64,000 nucleotides of DNA from Mesorhizobium sp. M7A.F.Ca.US.008.03.1.1 (GTDB taxonomy: Bacteria > Pseudomonadota > Alphaproteobacteria > Rhizobiales > Rhizobiaceae): contig NZ_RZRU01000008.1 in the NCBI RefSeq assembly GCF_003997495.1, positions 216,314 to 280,313 of the forward strand. Direction: 5' to 3'. The translations under genes were made by a program, and so were the position numbers. Below, one piece after another: positions 1 through 9,392 of this stretch; positions within the stretch are counted from its first letter, which is position 1, and each line of letters begins with the position of its first letter. Under the pieces are notes generated by a model. That model had not been told where the DNA came from and made no database searches. It saw nothing but the letters and a program-made list of their open reading frames with translations.

Positions 1-61
1 GCCAAAACCTTCCGATTTACACCGGACCAGCAAAACTCCCGACAGCGCGGACCATTTTCCC

Positions 62-2845
62 ATGCTTGAAAAGACCTACGACGCCAAAACCGTCGAGCCG
101 AAGATCGCCAAAGTCTGGGAAGAGGCCGACGCGTTTCGCGCCGGTGCCGGGGCCGAGGAGGGGGCGGAAGCCTTCGCGATCGTCATCCCGCCGCCGAATG
201 TCACCGGCTCGCTGCATATGGGCCACGCGCTCAACAACACGCTGCAGGATATATTGGTGCGCTTCGAGCGCATGCGCGGCAAGAATGTCCTGTGGCAGCC
301 GGGCATGGACCATGCCGGTATTGCCACGCAGATGGTGGTCGAGCGGCAGCTGATGGAAAAGCAGATCCATCGCCGCGACCTGACCCGCGAACAGTTCATC
401 GAGAAAGTGTGGGAGTGGAAGGCCGAATCCGGCGGCGCGATCTTCAACCAGTTGAAGCGGCTCGGCGCCTCGGCCGACTGGTCACGCGAACGCTTCACCA
501 TGGACGAAGGCCTGTCCAAGGCCGTGCTCGAAGTGTTCGTCACGCTCTACAAGGAAGGGCTGATCTACAAGGACAAGCGCCTTGTGAACTGGGACCCCAA
601 GCTGCTCACCGCGATCTCCGATCTCGAGGTCGAGCAGCAGGAGGTCAACGGCAATCTCTGGCACTTCCGCTATCCCATCGAGGGCGAAACCTTCGACCCG
701 GAGAACCCGAAAACCTTCATCACCGTGGCGACGACTCGTCCCGAGACGATGCTGGGCGATACCGCCGTCGCCGTGCACCCCGACGACGAGCGCTTCCGGC
801 ATCTGGTCGGCAAGAACATCGTCCTGCCGATCGTTGGCCGCAGGATTCCCGTGGTGGCGGACGAGTATTCCGATCCGGAAAAGGGTTCGGGCGCGGTCAA
901 GATCACGCCGGCGCACGATTTCAACGACTTCGAGGTCGGCAAGCGCCACAAGCTGCCGGCGATCAATATCCTGACCACGGAGGCGGCAGTAAGCCTCAGG
1001 GATAATGAGGATTTCCTTGCCGGCATCGAGGTGACGCCGGAGCGCCAGCTTGTCTGGGACGAGCTCGACGGCCTCGATCGCTTCGTCGCGCGCAAGAAGA
1101 TCGTCGAGTTGATGGAAGAGGGCGGCTTCCTCGAAAAGGTCGAGCCGCATCGCCACGCCGTGCCGCATGGCGATCGCGGAGGCGTGCCGATCGAGCCGTT
1201 CCTGACCGAGCAATGGTATGCCAATGCGGCGGAACTGGCCAAGCCGGCAATCGCTTCAGTGCGCGAAGGACGCACGAACTTCGTGCCGAAGAACTGGGAA
1301 AAGACCTATTTCGACTGGATGGAGAACATCCAGCCCTGGTGCATCTCGCGCCAGCTCTGGTGGGGTCATCAGATTCCGGCCTGGTACGGGCCGGACGGGC
1401 GCGTCTTCGTCGAGAAGACCGAGGAAGAGGCGCTGAGCGCTGCGATCGAATTCTATCTGGCGCTGGAAGGACCGTGGAAGGCCTGGGTCGAGGACAAGCT
1501 GGAGAACTTCAAGCCGGGCGAGATCCTGACCCGTGACGAGGACGTGCTGGACACCTGGTTCTCGTCGGCGCTGTGGCCGTTCTCGACGCTGGGTTGGCCG
1601 GATGAGACGCCCGAGCTGAAGACCTATTACCAGACCGACGTGCTGGTGACCGGCTTCGACATCATCTTCTTTTGGGTCGCCCGCATGATGATGATGGGCC
1701 TGCACTTCATGGACGAGGAGCCGTTCCACACCGTCTATGTCCATGCGCTGGTGCGTGACAAGAACGGGCAGAAGATGTCGAAGTCGAAAGGCAACGTCAT
1801 CGATCCGCTCGATCTCATCGACGAATACGGGGCCGATGCACTGCGCTTCACGCTGACGGTGATGGCGGCGCAGGGCCGCGACGTGAAGCTCGACCCGGCG
1901 CGCATCGCCGGCTATCGCAATTTCGGCACCAAGCTGTGGAACGCCACGCGCTTTGCCGAGATGAACGAGGTGGCGCGCAATGATGATTTCTGGCTGAACG
2001 ACGCCAAGCTGGCGGTCAACCGCTGGATCCTCACCGAGCTGACACGGGCGGCGCGCGAGATCACCGACGGCATTACCTCATACCGCTTCAACGAGGCGGC
2101 GGGCGCTGCCTACCGCTTCGTCTGGAACCTGTTCTGCGACTGGTACCTGGAACTGCTGAAGCCGGTGTTCATGGGCACCGACGAGGCGGCCAAGGCCGAA
2201 AGCCGAGCCTGCGTCGCCTTCGTGCTCGACGAGATCTACAAGCTGCTGCATCCGATGATGCCGTTCATGACCGAGGAACTGTGGGCGCAGACCGCTGGCG
2301 AAGGCAAGCAACGCCCTTCGCTGCTGTGCCATGCCGCGTGGCCGTCGCCGGATTTCGAAGACGCCGAGGCCGCAGCAGACATCAATTGGCTGGTCGACCT
2401 CGTCTCCGGCATCCGCTCGGTGCGTTCGGAGATGAACGTGCCGCCGGCAGCCATTGCACCGCTCGTCGTGGTGGGCGCCAACGATGTGACACGCGAGCGC
2501 CTCGTTCGCGAGGATTCGGCGATCAAGCGGCTGGCGCGGGTCGGCGACATCTCGCTTGCCGATGTCGCGCCCAAGGGTTCGGCGCAGATCGTGCTCAACG
2601 AGGCGACGATCTGCCTGCCGCTTGGCAGCCTGATCGACCTCGCCGCCGAGGCTGCACGGCTGCAGAAGGAGCTGGCCAAGGTGACCGAAGAGATCGCGCG
2701 CCTGCACAAGAAGCTGTCGAACGAAAGGTTCGTCGCCAGCGCGCCGGCCGAGATCGTCGATGCCGAGCGTGAAAAGCTCGCCGAATACCGCGATGCGCAG
2801 GACAAGCTGTCGGTCGCGTTGGTCAGGGTTCGCGACGCCGGCTGA
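62..2845 (+). CDS. valS: Valyl-tRNA synthetase
   Basis: This class I aminoacyl-tRNA synthetase charges tRNA-Val in the cytoplasm. The 927-residue product has the HIGH-type ATP motif as HMGH at residues 52-55, after PPPNVTGS. The KMSKS loop is exact at residues 571-575. An editing (CP1) domain lies between them, where the TTRPET motif and the long insertion expected of ValRS are visible. The last 80 residues are charged and Leu/Lys rich, which fits the C-terminal coiled coil that grips tRNA. The length is normal for the family. The gene opens the window and no upstream gene is visible. No clear terminator follows; a perfect inverted repeat lies 98 bases downstream. Confidence 0.98.
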   Translation: MLEKTYDAKTVEPKIAKVWEEADAFRAGAGAEEGAEAFAIVIPPPNVTGSLHMGHALNNTLQDILVRFERMRGKNVLWQPGMDHAGIATQMVVERQLMEKQIHRRDLTREQFIEKVWEWKAESGGAIFNQLKRLGASADWSRERFTMDEGLSKAVLEVFVTLYKEGLIYKDKRLVNWDPKLLTAISDLEVEQQEVNGNLWHFRYPIEGETFDPENPKTFITVATTRPETMLGDTAVAVHPDDERFRHLVGKNIVLPIVGRRIPVVADEYSDPEKGSGAVKITPAHDFNDFEVGKRHKLPAINILTTEAAVSLRDNEDFLAGIEVTPERQLVWDELDGLDRFVARKKIVELMEEGGFLEKVEPHRHAVPHGDRGGVPIEPFLTEQWYANAAELAKPAIASVREGRTNFVPKNWEKTYFDWMENIQPWCISRQLWWGHQIPAWYGPDGRVFVEKTEEEALSAAIEFYLALEGPWKAWVEDKLENFKPGEILTRDEDVLDTWFSSALWPFSTLGWPDETPELKTYYQTDVLVTGFDIIFFWVARMMMMGLHFMDEEPFHTVYVHALVRDKNGQKMSKSKGNVIDPLDLIDEYGADALRFTLTVMAAQGRDVKLDPARIAGYRNFGTKLWNATRFAEMNEVARNDDFWLNDAKLAVNRWILTELTRAAREITDGITSYRFNEAAGAAYRFVWNLFCDWYLELLKPVFMGTDEAAKAESRACVAFVLDEIYKLLHPMMPFMTEELWAQTAGEGKQRPSLLCHAAWPSPDFEDAEAAADINWLVDLVSGIRSVRSEMNVPPAAIAPLVVVGANDVTRERLVREDSAIKRLARVGDISLADVAPKGSAQIVLNEATICLPLGSLIDLAAEAARLQKELAKVTEEIARLHKKLSNERFVASAPAEIVDAEREKLAEYRDAQDKLSVALVRVRDAG

Positions 2846-2923
2846 GGGTAGATTCGCGAGACTTTAGCCCTCTCTAAATTGCTGGTTTTCCGCCTTGAAA
2901 ATCAGCATTCCGCTGCGTTAATG

Positions 2924-2939
2924 TTGACGTAAACGGAAG
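2924..2939 (+). promoter_or_regulatory. Degenerate LiuR-like (MerR-family) operator candidate
   Basis: TTGACGTAAACGGAAG carries an intact left arm, TTGACGT-AA-ACG, followed by a mismatched right end. The same 12-base core forms a near-perfect inverted repeat at 30593-30608. The site lies about 280 bases upstream of the FadL-family gene. MerR-type regulators of branched-chain and fatty-acid catabolism (LiuR) are known to bind sites of roughly this form in proteobacteria. Assignment to LiuR is from memory and is an inference. Confidence 0.3.
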
Positions 2940-2943
2940 TTTT

Positions 2944-2977
2944 AGCCCCATTGTTGCCATAATGTAACAATGGGGCT
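2944..2977. repeat. Perfect 12-bp inverted repeat
   Basis: AGCCCCATTGTT (2944-2955) is the exact reverse complement of AACAATGGGGCT (2966-2977), separated by a 10-base loop. Neither strand has a T-run directly after the stem, so it is not a typical intrinsic terminator for valS. It could be an operator, an mRNA leader hairpin for the next gene, or an atypical terminator. Confidence 0.6.
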
Positions 2978-3202
2978 CCCGGAGCTTAAAAAACGCTGTT
3001 TTCGAACCTTTTTGGACGGGTTTGCTCTGTTTTTGATAGCGGATCCGCCATCATGGACCGTTTTTCGACCTTGCCGCATACCGTTGCATTTCCTCGAAAA
3101 TGCGCCTGGCGAATGTGTACATGTACGTCCTTGAATTCGTTGTTGCACCGTTAACCTGAATTGGTTCTAGCTTGATGCACTCGAATTCGGGGAGGACATT
3201 TC

Positions 3203-4453
3203 ATGACTATTCTGCGACTGAAAGCGCTGCTGGGGGCGGGGTGCTTTTCGCTGGCTTTGATCGGGACGGCGATGAACGCGGCACATGCCGGCGGCATCGA
3301 GCGCGGCGGCTACGACATCGACCTTCTGTTCGATCCGGCGCCGTTCGCCACCGAAGCGGAATCGACCTATGTGATGCCGCAACGCAAGCTCAAGAATGCG
3401 GTGGACACCAACCCGCTCGACGGCAATTTGACTCCACTGGGCAGCACGGCGAAGGACAGCGAGAGCTATTGGGTGCCGCGGATCGGCGTCAAGGCCCAGA
3501 TCGTCCAAGGTGTCGACTGTATGTTCGACTATTCCCAGCCTTGGGGTGCGCACACAAATCCGGGTCTTTGGGCCGGTGCCCAGTCCAACATGGAAACCGA
3601 CATCAAAAGCAACAACTACGCCACAACCTGCTCCTACAAGATGGACGCCGGCAAAGGCCAGGTTCGCTTCATCGGCGGCGTCTACTACCAGGAAGTCTAT
3701 GGCTTCAAGCAAGACCTGATATCGCCGCTGGTGCCGGATTTCCAGGGAACCGGTCGGGTGGATCTCAAAGGCACCGGCTGGGGCTGGCGCGCCGGCCTCG
3801 CCTATGAAATCCCCGAGATCGCGCTGCGCGCGAGTCTCGTCTACAATTCGCGGGTCAAGCTCGACAACATCTCCGGCACGCTGGATTTGACGCATGTTGG
3901 CAGCGTGGTGCTGCCGATCTATGGCGCGACGGAATATATGCCGGATACGGTCGAATTGAAATTGCAGTCAGGCATTGCGCCTGGCTGGCTTGCCTTTGGT
4001 TCGCTCAAGTGGGTCAATTGGAGCCTGCTGCAGAGTGTTCCGATTTGTGTCGTAGGTACTCCCGCCGCGGCTTGCTTTACAGGCGGTGCTGGTTCTGGTT
4101 CAGCTCAGGTCACTTCGCTCGACTTGATGTATCGTGACGGTTGGACCGTTACCGGCGGCATCGGCCACAAGTTCAACGATCAGTGGAGCGCCGCCGGCCA
4201 GCTTTCCTGGGATCGCGGCACTTCGCATGGCTATGGCTCGCAGACCGATACCTGGACATTGGGCGGCGGCGTCGCCTTCACACCCAAGCCAAACATTGAG
4301 GTTCGTCTGGCGGGTGCGGTCGGTGTGCTGACCAGTGGCCACTCAGGGACGGTGATTGGCGAGAAAGGCTATATCGCCGGCAATGAAGTCAGCTATGACT
4401 TCGGCAACGATCTGGTCACGGCAATTTCGGGTGGTATCAAGATCAAGTTTTAA
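3203..4453 (+). CDS. OmpP1/FadL family outer-membrane transport protein
   Basis: This 416-residue protein begins with a signal peptide (residues 1 to about 30, ending A-H-A-G) and continues as alternating amphipathic strands, ending in the motif GGIKIKF with a terminal Phe typical of outer-membrane beta-barrels. The GGIERGGYDIDLLF start of the mature protein matches the N-terminal hatch region of FadL-type channels, which pass long-chain fatty acids or other hydrophobic substrates across the outer membrane. The substrate cannot be told from the sequence. The ATG at 3203 is preceded by a strong GGGGAGGA site. The gene is monocistronic, since a strong terminator follows it. A LiuR-like site upstream hints at control by fatty-acid or branched-chain metabolism. 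Confidence 0.85.
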   Translation: MTILRLKALLGAGCFSLALIGTAMNAAHAGGIERGGYDIDLLFDPAPFATEAESTYVMPQRKLKNAVDTNPLDGNLTPLGSTAKDSESYWVPRIGVKAQIVQGVDCMFDYSQPWGAHTNPGLWAGAQSNMETDIKSNNYATTCSYKMDAGKGQVRFIGGVYYQEVYGFKQDLISPLVPDFQGTGRVDLKGTGWGWRAGLAYEIPEIALRASLVYNSRVKLDNISGTLDLTHVGSVVLPIYGATEYMPDTVELKLQSGIAPGWLAFGSLKWVNWSLLQSVPICVVGTPAAACFTGGAGSGSAQVTSLDLMYRDGWTVTGGIGHKFNDQWSAAGQLSWDRGTSHGYGSQTDTWTLGGGVAFTPKPNIEVRLAGAVGVLTSGHSGTVIGEKGYIAGNEVSYDFGNDLVTAISGGIKIKF

Positions 4454-4758
4454 GTCTTTGAAAATTATAACAAAAGGCCGGGCATTGCCCGGCCTTTTTC
4501 GTTTGAGTGCGTATTCCCGGTGCTTACGGTATCCAAGCTGCGTTGCATATAAGCCGCACTGGGGCCACCTCGTGCTATTGTGACGTTTTGGCAACACTTT
4601 CTGAACAACCCCTGCGCTGGAAGCCGGGCTGAGGAAATTGCCCATTTCCCGCCATAAACCCGGCGCACCTCGATCTTGTCTCGGGACACGCGCCAAAAGG
4701 CTCGGCGAGGGGCAGGCCGCTCCGCCCCATTTGCAGGGAAGATGGGGCAAGGAAGAGT
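4454..4758. other. Intergenic region between the FadL-type gene and ilvD
   Basis: After the terminator, about 260 bases carry no gene that I can support. The right part presumably holds the promoter of the ilvD-exoR unit. GGAAGAGT lies just before the ATG at 4759 and can serve as its ribosome-binding site. Confidence 0.5.
4472..4499 (+). terminator. Intrinsic terminator after the FadL-type gene
   Basis: The stem AAAGGCCGGGC / GCCCGGCCTTT (4473-4483 with 4487-4497) has a 3-base loop ATT and runs into five T residues. It lies 20 bases after the stop codon. The A-run on the other side would also allow leftward termination. Confidence 0.9.
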
Positions 4759-6483
4759 ATGGACGCCAAAGTCATCTCCAAGGCTAAGCTCCCCAGTCGC
4801 CATGTGACCGTCGGTCCGGCGCGTGCGCCGCATCGTTCTTATCTCTATGCGATGGGTTTGTCGGCGGCCGAGATTGCGCAGCCGCTGGTCGGGGTCGCCT
4901 CCTGCTGGAACGAGGCGGCGCCCTGCAACATCTCGCTGATGCGCCAGGCACAGGTGGTCAAGAAGGGCGTCGCTGCCGCCAGCGGCACGCCGCGCGAATT
5001 CTGCACCATCACCGTCACCGATGGCATCGCCATGGGTCACCAGGGCATGAAGTCGTCGCTGGTGTCGCGCGAGGTCATCGCCGATTCGGTCGAACTCACC
5101 ATGCGCGGCCATTGCTACGATGCGCTGGTCGGGCTGGCCGGTTGCGACAAGTCGCTGCCCGGCATGATGATGGCCATGGTGCGGCTCAACGTGCCGTCGA
5201 TCTTCATCTATGGCGGTTCGATCCTGCCCGGCAGCCATCGCGGTCGCCAGATCACCGTGCAGGATGTGTTCGAGGCGGTTGGCCAGCACTCGGTAGGCAC
5301 CATCGATGATGCCGAACTTCTCGAAATCGAGCAGGCGGCCTGCCCGTCGGCCGGCTCCTGCGGCGCCCAATTCACCGCCAACACCATGGCCACCGTTGCC
5401 GAGGCGATCGGCCTGGCGCTGCCCTATTCCTGCGGCGCCCCGGCACCCTATGAAATGCGCGACCGGTTCAATTTCGCCTCGGGCGAAAAGATCATGGAAC
5501 TGATTGCGAAAAATATCCGGCCGCGCGACATCGTCACGCTGAAGGCGCTGGAGAATGCGGCGACCGTGGTCTCGGCCACCGGCGGTTCGACCAACGCGGC
5601 ACTACATCTGCCGGCGATCGCCCATGAGGCCGGCATCAAGTTCGACCTGTTCGACGTGGCCAAGATATTCGAGAAGACGCCTTACATCGCCGACCTCAAG
5701 CCGGGCGGCAAATATGTCGCCAAGGACATGTTCGAGGCCGGCGGCATTCCGCTGCTGATGAAGACGCTGCTCGACCACGGCTATCTGCATGGCGACTGCA
5801 TGACCGTGACTGGCCGCACTTTGGCCGAAAACATGCAGCACGTTGTCTGGAATGAGCATCAGGATGTGGTCCGCCCGGCCAACACACCCATTACCCAAAC
5901 CGGCGGTGTCGTGGGCTTGAAGGGAAACCTTGCCCCCGAAGGCGCGATCGTGAAGGTCGCGGGCATGGCGGAGTTGAAGTTCTCCGGCCCGGCACGCTGC
6001 TTCGATTCGGAAGAGGAATGTTTCGAGGCGGTGACGCATCGCAACTACAAGGAAGGCGAGGTTCTCGTCATTCGCTACGAAGGACCGCGCGGCGGCCCCG
6101 GCATGCGCGAGATGCTGTCGACGACGGCAGCGCTTTACGGTCAGGGCATGGGCGGCAAGGTGGCGCTGATCACCGACGGGCGCTTCTCGGGTGCGACACG
6201 CGGTTTCTGCATCGGCCATGTCGGCCCCGAAGCGGCCGTGGGCGGCCCGATCGGACTGCTCAGGGATGGTGACGTGATCTCGATCGACGCGGTGAACGGC
6301 ACGATCGACGTGGCGTTGTCCGATAGCGAACTGGCGGCGAGGGCAAAGACATGGAAGGCGCGCGCGACCGATTATCAGTCGGGCGCGATATGGAAATATG
6401 CACAGACGGTAGGGCCGGCGCGCGATGGCGCGGTGACCCATCCAGGCGGTGCGAAAGAAACACACTGTTATGCGGACATCTGA
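4759..6483 (+). CDS. ilvD: Dihydroxy-acid dehydratase (IlvD/Edd family)
   Basis: The family dehydrates dihydroxy acids: 2,3-dihydroxy-isovalerate and -methylvalerate in branched-chain amino-acid synthesis, or sugar acids in some paralogues. The 574-residue product has three cysteines placed like the iron-sulfur ligands of the family: Cys49 (in [10 protein letters not shown]), Cys129 (GCDKSLPG) and Cys201 (GSCGAQ). The Mg-binding DK and the C-terminal [19 protein letters not shown] segment are also present. It is shorter than the roughly 610-residue main biosynthetic IlvD common in rhizobia, so it may be a second copy with a related dehydratase role. Its 3' end overlaps exoR by 14 bases. Confidence 0.88.
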   Translation: MDAKVISKAKLPSRHVTVGPARAPHRSYLYAMGLSAAEIAQPLVGVASCWNEAAPCNISLMRQAQVVKKGVAAASGTPREFCTITVTDGIAMGHQGMKSSLVSREVIADSVELTMRGHCYDALVGLAGCDKSLPGMMMAMVRLNVPSIFIYGGSILPGSHRGRQITVQDVFEAVGQHSVGTIDDAELLEIEQAACPSAGSCGAQFTANTMATVAEAIGLALPYSCGAPAPYEMRDRFNFASGEKIMELIAKNIRPRDIVTLKALENAATVVSATGGSTNAALHLPAIAHEAGIKFDLFDVAKIFEKTPYIADLKPGGKYVAKDMFEAGGIPLLMKTLLDHGYLHGDCMTVTGRTLAENMQHVVWNEHQDVVRPANTPITQTGGVVGLKGNLAPEGAIVKVAGMAELKFSGPARCFDSEEECFEAVTHRNYKEGEVLVIRYEGPRGGPGMREMLSTTAALYGQGMGGKVALITDGRFSGATRGFCIGHVGPEAAVGGPIGLLRDGDVISIDAVNGTIDVALSDSELAARAKTWKARATDYQSGAIWKYAQTVGPARDGAVTHPGGAKETHCYADI

Positions 6484-7309
6484 GTTGTTGAGGTCGTCTG
6501 TCTTTTCGGCACTGGTCGTAGCCGCCACGTTTGGCGCGACCTTTGGCGCCGTGGGCCAGGCCATGGCCTTCGACGACAAGGTGTTCGACGACAAGACCGG
6601 GGTGAAGCCGCAATCGAGCCCCTGGGCGGTGTTCCAGTTCGGCTTCTCCGCCTACAAGAACGGCCACAAGGAACAGGCCGCCGAGGCCTACAAATACGCC
6701 GCCGAAAACGGCCAGATCGGCGCCACCTGGAAGCTTGCCCGCATGTATGCCGAGGGCGACGGCGTGGCGCGCGACGACTACGAGGCGTTCAAGTTCTTCT
6801 CCGAGATCGTCGACCAGGATGTCGAGCCCGGCTCGCCTGAGGAAAGCTATGTCTCCGACGCGCTGGTGGCGCTTGGCGACTATTTGCGCACGGGCATTCC
6901 CGGCAGCCCGGTCACCGAGAACGAGGTGGCGGCCCAGGAGTATTACATGCGCGCCGCCGCCAACTACCGCAACCCGAACGCGCAGTTCGAGATGGGGCAG
7001 ATGTTCCTGAAGGGCGAGGGCGGCGTGAAGGCCAGCGTCAAGCAGGCCGGGCGCTGGTTCCAACTCGCCGCCGAGAAAGGCCATGCCGGTGCACAGGCGA
7101 CACTGGGCCATCTGTTGTTCCAGAGCGGCAAGATCGTTCGCGGCCTGGCGATGATGACGGCAGCGCTCGAACGCGCTCCGCCGGCTGACCGGCCCTGGAT
7201 CCGCGGCATGCAGGAAGAGGCATTTGCCACCGCCGGCGAGGCCGACCGACGCACCGCCATCTCGCTGGCCGATGATATCCTCACCAAGGGCAACAACGCG
7301 GATCAGTAG
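6470..7309 (+). CDS. exoR: ExoR-type periplasmic Sel1-repeat regulator
   Basis: The 279-residue product has an N-terminal signal peptide ending near A-M-A-F and then Sel1/TPR-like helical repeats ([54 protein letters not shown]). It keeps features I associate with ExoR of Sinorhizobium, including the GIPGSPV segment, the [11 protein letters not shown] stretch and the DRPW motif. ExoR acts in the periplasm to restrain the ExoS-ChvI two-component system, which controls succinoglycan production, motility and host infection. The ATG at 6470 is preferred over the GTG at 6449 because it gives a clean signal peptide. It overlaps the ilvD stop, so the two genes are probably co-transcribed and translationally coupled. 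Confidence 0.83.
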   Translation: MRTSELLRSSVFSALVVAATFGATFGAVGQAMAFDDKVFDDKTGVKPQSSPWAVFQFGFSAYKNGHKEQAAEAYKYAAENGQIGATWKLARMYAEGDGVARDDYEAFKFFSEIVDQDVEPGSPEESYVSDALVALGDYLRTGIPGSPVTENEVAAQEYYMRAAANYRNPNAQFEMGQMFLKGEGGVKASVKQAGRWFQLAAEKGHAGAQATLGHLLFQSGKIVRGLAMMTAALERAPPADRPWIRGMQEEAFATAGEADRRTAISLADDILTKGNNADQ

Positions 7310-7358
7310 TCTCGCGGCCGCGTCAGCTTCACCAGCAGCACTCGATTTTCGATCGTGA

Positions 7359-7658
7359 TCAGTTCTCGATCGGCTCTGTCGGCACCATGCTGGGCACCGG
7401 CGTCGAGATCGGCGTGACATGGGGGTGTGGCGCCAGCGTGTTTTCCGGGCAGCTATCCCCGATCTTCGTCCACGAGGTGTTGTTGAGCACCATGTCGCAG
7501 CGGGCCAGATGGCTCCGGTCGGCAACCGTCAGGCAGGCGACCTGGCCAAGCTGGTAGGATTTTCCGTTGGCCAGGCATTCCTGGTCGGCAAGTGCCGCCG
7601 CAGGAGCGGCCACGGCAAATGCCAGGCCGATCGGACAAAGAGAAAATCGAATGGTCAT
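7359..7658 (-). CDS. Small secreted cysteine-containing protein of unknown function
   Basis: This 99-residue product has a typical signal peptide (residues 1 to about 25, ending A-A-A-L-A-D). The mature part is short, with four cysteines (QECLANGK, QVACLTV, ARCDM, DSCPEN) that could form two disulfides, and a Pro/Thr-rich tail. It is probably periplasmic. I do not recognise the family. The ATG at 7658 was chosen because the longer reading frame upstream lies inside the exonuclease gene and lacks a secretory start. It stands alone, 88 bases downstream of the convergently transcribed xthA set's 3' end in the same direction. Confidence 0.65.
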   Translation of the reverse strand: MTIRFSLCPIGLAFAVAAPAAALADQECLANGKSYQLGQVACLTVADRSHLARCDMVLNNTSWTKIGDSCPENTLAPHPHVTPISTPVPSMVPTEPIEN

Positions 7659-7746
7659 GGGAACCCCTGCCGCCATGCTGATCCCCATCAAGCGCCGGAA
7701 TGTGGCTATATGAGGTCCAGCGCAGACGTGCCCGGCGAGGGTTCTC

Positions 7747-8541
7747 TCAGGCCGGCTGAAGCGCGAGATCGATCGCCACCGGGACGTGATCGGACGGCTT
7801 TTCCCAGGCACGCACATGCTTTTCGATCGAGGCCGATGAGAACCGGTTGGCGGCTTCCGGCGACAAAAGCAGATGGTCGATGCGGATGCCGTTGTTCTTC
7901 TGCCAGGCGCCGGCCTGATAGTCCCAGAATGTGTAGGTGTCGGGCGCGTCGGTGACCGCGCGCACCGCCTCGGTGAAACCAAGGTTGAGCAGCCTCCGGA
8001 AGGATTGTCGCGTCTGCGGCTGGAACAGGGCGTCGCCCAGCCAGTTCTCCGGAAATCGCGCGTCGATCGGCTCGGGAATGACGTTGTAGTCGCCGGCGAG
8101 CACCAGAGCCTCCTCCAGTCTCAGCCGCTCTTCGGCCCAGCGCTCGAGCCGCGCCATCCAGGACAGCTTGTAAGGAAACTTCTTCTCGTCATCGATGGGA
8201 TTGCCGTTCGGCAGATAGAGCGAGGCGACGCGCAAGGCGCCCTTGTCGGTTGAGAAAACGCCTTCGATGAAACGCGCCTGTTCATCGGCATCGTCGCCGG
8301 GCAGGCCCCTGATCACCTCGTCGAAGCGCAGCTTCGACAGCAGGGCGACGCCGTTGAAACCCTTTTGGCCGTGGGTTTCGACATTGTAGCCAAGCGCCTC
8401 GATCTCGGCGCGCGGGAATTGCTCGTCGACCGACTTGATCTCCTGCAGGCAGACGATGTCGGGCGCGCTCTCCGTCAGCCAATGGGTGAGGTTGCCGATG
8501 CGGGCGCGGACACCGTTGATGTTCCAGGTGACGATTTTCAT
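7747..8541 (-). CDS. xthA: Exodeoxyribonuclease III / AP endonuclease
   Basis: A 264-residue member of the exonuclease-endonuclease-phosphatase family, of normal length for XthA/ExoA. It cuts DNA 5' to abasic sites and trims 3' ends during base-excision repair. The metal-binding residues are visible: Asn7 in TWNINGVRAR, Glu34 in CLQEIKS, the GDYNV segment near residue 150 and the C-terminal SDHVPV containing the catalytic Asp-His pair. It is followed upstream by a VOC gene and an Fe-S carrier gene in the same direction with very short gaps, so the three probably form one leftward operon. Confidence 0.93.
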   Translation of the reverse strand: MKIVTWNINGVRARIGNLTHWLTESAPDIVCLQEIKSVDEQFPRAEIEALGYNVETHGQKGFNGVALLSKLRFDEVIRGLPGDDADEQARFIEGVFSTDKGALRVASLYLPNGNPIDDEKKFPYKLSWMARLERWAEERLRLEEALVLAGDYNVIPEPIDARFPENWLGDALFQPQTRQSFRRLLNLGFTEAVRAVTDAPDTYTFWDYQAGAWQKNNGIRIDHLLLSPEAANRFSSASIEKHVRAWEKPSDHVPVAIDLALQPA

Positions 8542-8557
8542 GTCGGTCTCGATGCTG

Positions 8558-8953
8558 TTAGCTGGGTTCTGGCGGCGGATGGCGTTCGACCAGACCGATC
8601 GTATTGCCAGCGGGGTCCTTTAGGAAGGCCATCCACTCGCTTTCTCCCGCTGGACCGAACTGGCCCTCCGTGTCGCGATGGACAAGCGTCGGTGGCGCGG
8701 TGAAGGGCACGCCTGCCGCGACCGCCGAAGCATGGAAGTCATCGAGGCCCGATATGTCGAGATAGACGGTTCCGGCCGGTACGCCGTCGGTGAACAGCAG
8801 CCTGATTTCTCCAGCCATGATGAAGGCGATGCCCGGCGGATCGAAGCGTGCATGGACGGCCATGCCGAGTACGTCGCGCCAGAAAGCCAGCGTCACGTCG
8901 AGGTCACGGCCAGCCGACAGCGCGATCTGACGGACCGCGCCGATAACAGGCAT
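8558..8953 (-). CDS. VOC (glyoxalase-fold) family protein
   Basis: 131 residues with the paired beta-alpha-beta-beta-beta modules of the vicinal-oxygen-chelate fold. The N-terminal LDVTLAFWRDVLGM and C-terminal FLKDPAGNTIGLVE segments are typical of glyoxalase, bleomycin-resistance and dioxygenase relatives. The substrate is unknown. The usual N-terminal metal-binding His is not obvious (VRQIALSAGRDL), so metal-dependent lyase activity is uncertain. It lies between erpA (1 base away) and xthA (16 bases away). Confidence 0.82.
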   Translation of the reverse strand: MPVIGAVRQIALSAGRDLDVTLAFWRDVLGMAVHARFDPPGIAFIMAGEIRLLFTDGVPAGTVYLDISGLDDFHASAVAAGVPFTAPPTLVHRDTEGQFGPAGESEWMAFLKDPAGNTIGLVERHPPPEPS

Positions 8954-8954
8954 T

Positions 8955-9302
8955 CTATATGGAGAAACTCGTGCCGCAGCCGCAGGAGGCGACGGCGTTC
9001 GGATTGCGGATCTGGAACGACTGACCCATCAGATCGTCGACGAAATCGATCACTGAGCCGCCCATATAGACCAGCGACAGATCGTCGATCAGCACCGTGG
9101 CACCGTCCTTCTCGATGGCGACGTCGTCGTCGTTGCGCGTATCGACCAGATCGAACTTGTAGGAGAAGCCCGAGCAGCCGCCGCCTTCGACCGAAACGCG
9201 CAGCGCCGTCTTGCCGGCCTCGTTCGAGACAATCCTAGCGATCCGCTTGGCGGCGGCCTCGGTCATATCGACTTTCATGGCAGTCTTGGCATCAGCGCCC
9301 AT
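8955..9302 (-). CDS. erpA: Iron-sulfur cluster insertion protein, ErpA/IscA type
   Basis: A-type carrier that takes Fe-S clusters from the assembly scaffold to target enzymes. The 115-residue product contains the three conserved cysteines, one in GGGCSGF and two in the C-terminal SCGCGTSF. Conserved flanking segments such as the VSVEGGGCSGFSYKF strand and YMGGSVIDFVDDL are intact. The ATG at 9302 is chosen because AAGGTG sits eight bases upstream on the minus strand; an earlier in-frame start at 9356 would add an unrelated N-terminus. The 90-base gap to divergent dgt should contain both promoters. Confidence 0.92.
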   Translation of the reverse strand: MGADAKTAMKVDMTEAAAKRIARIVSNEAGKTALRVSVEGGGCSGFSYKFDLVDTRNDDDVAIEKDGATVLIDDLSLVYMGGSVIDFVDDLMGQSFQIRNPNAVASCGCGTSFSI

Positions 9303-9392
9303 GGGCGTCACCTTGCTTTCGGTTTCACATGATAGGTATGAAGCGCGAGGGGCCAAGTCAACCTGGCTAAGTCAAACGCGGCAGCAGCAGCC

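Larger units (their letters stand above)
2846..3202. other. Intergenic region upstream of the FadL-type gene
   Basis: This is 357 bases without a convincing gene. It is AT-richer than its surroundings and contains several T-runs. It holds a LiuR-like half-conserved operator (2924-2939), a perfect 12-bp inverted repeat (2944-2977) and a 10-base palindrome GTACATGTAC near 3116. A good ribosome-binding site, GGGGAGGA, precedes the ATG at 3203. The density of symmetrical sequence suggests that the downstream porin gene is regulated here. Confidence 0.6.
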
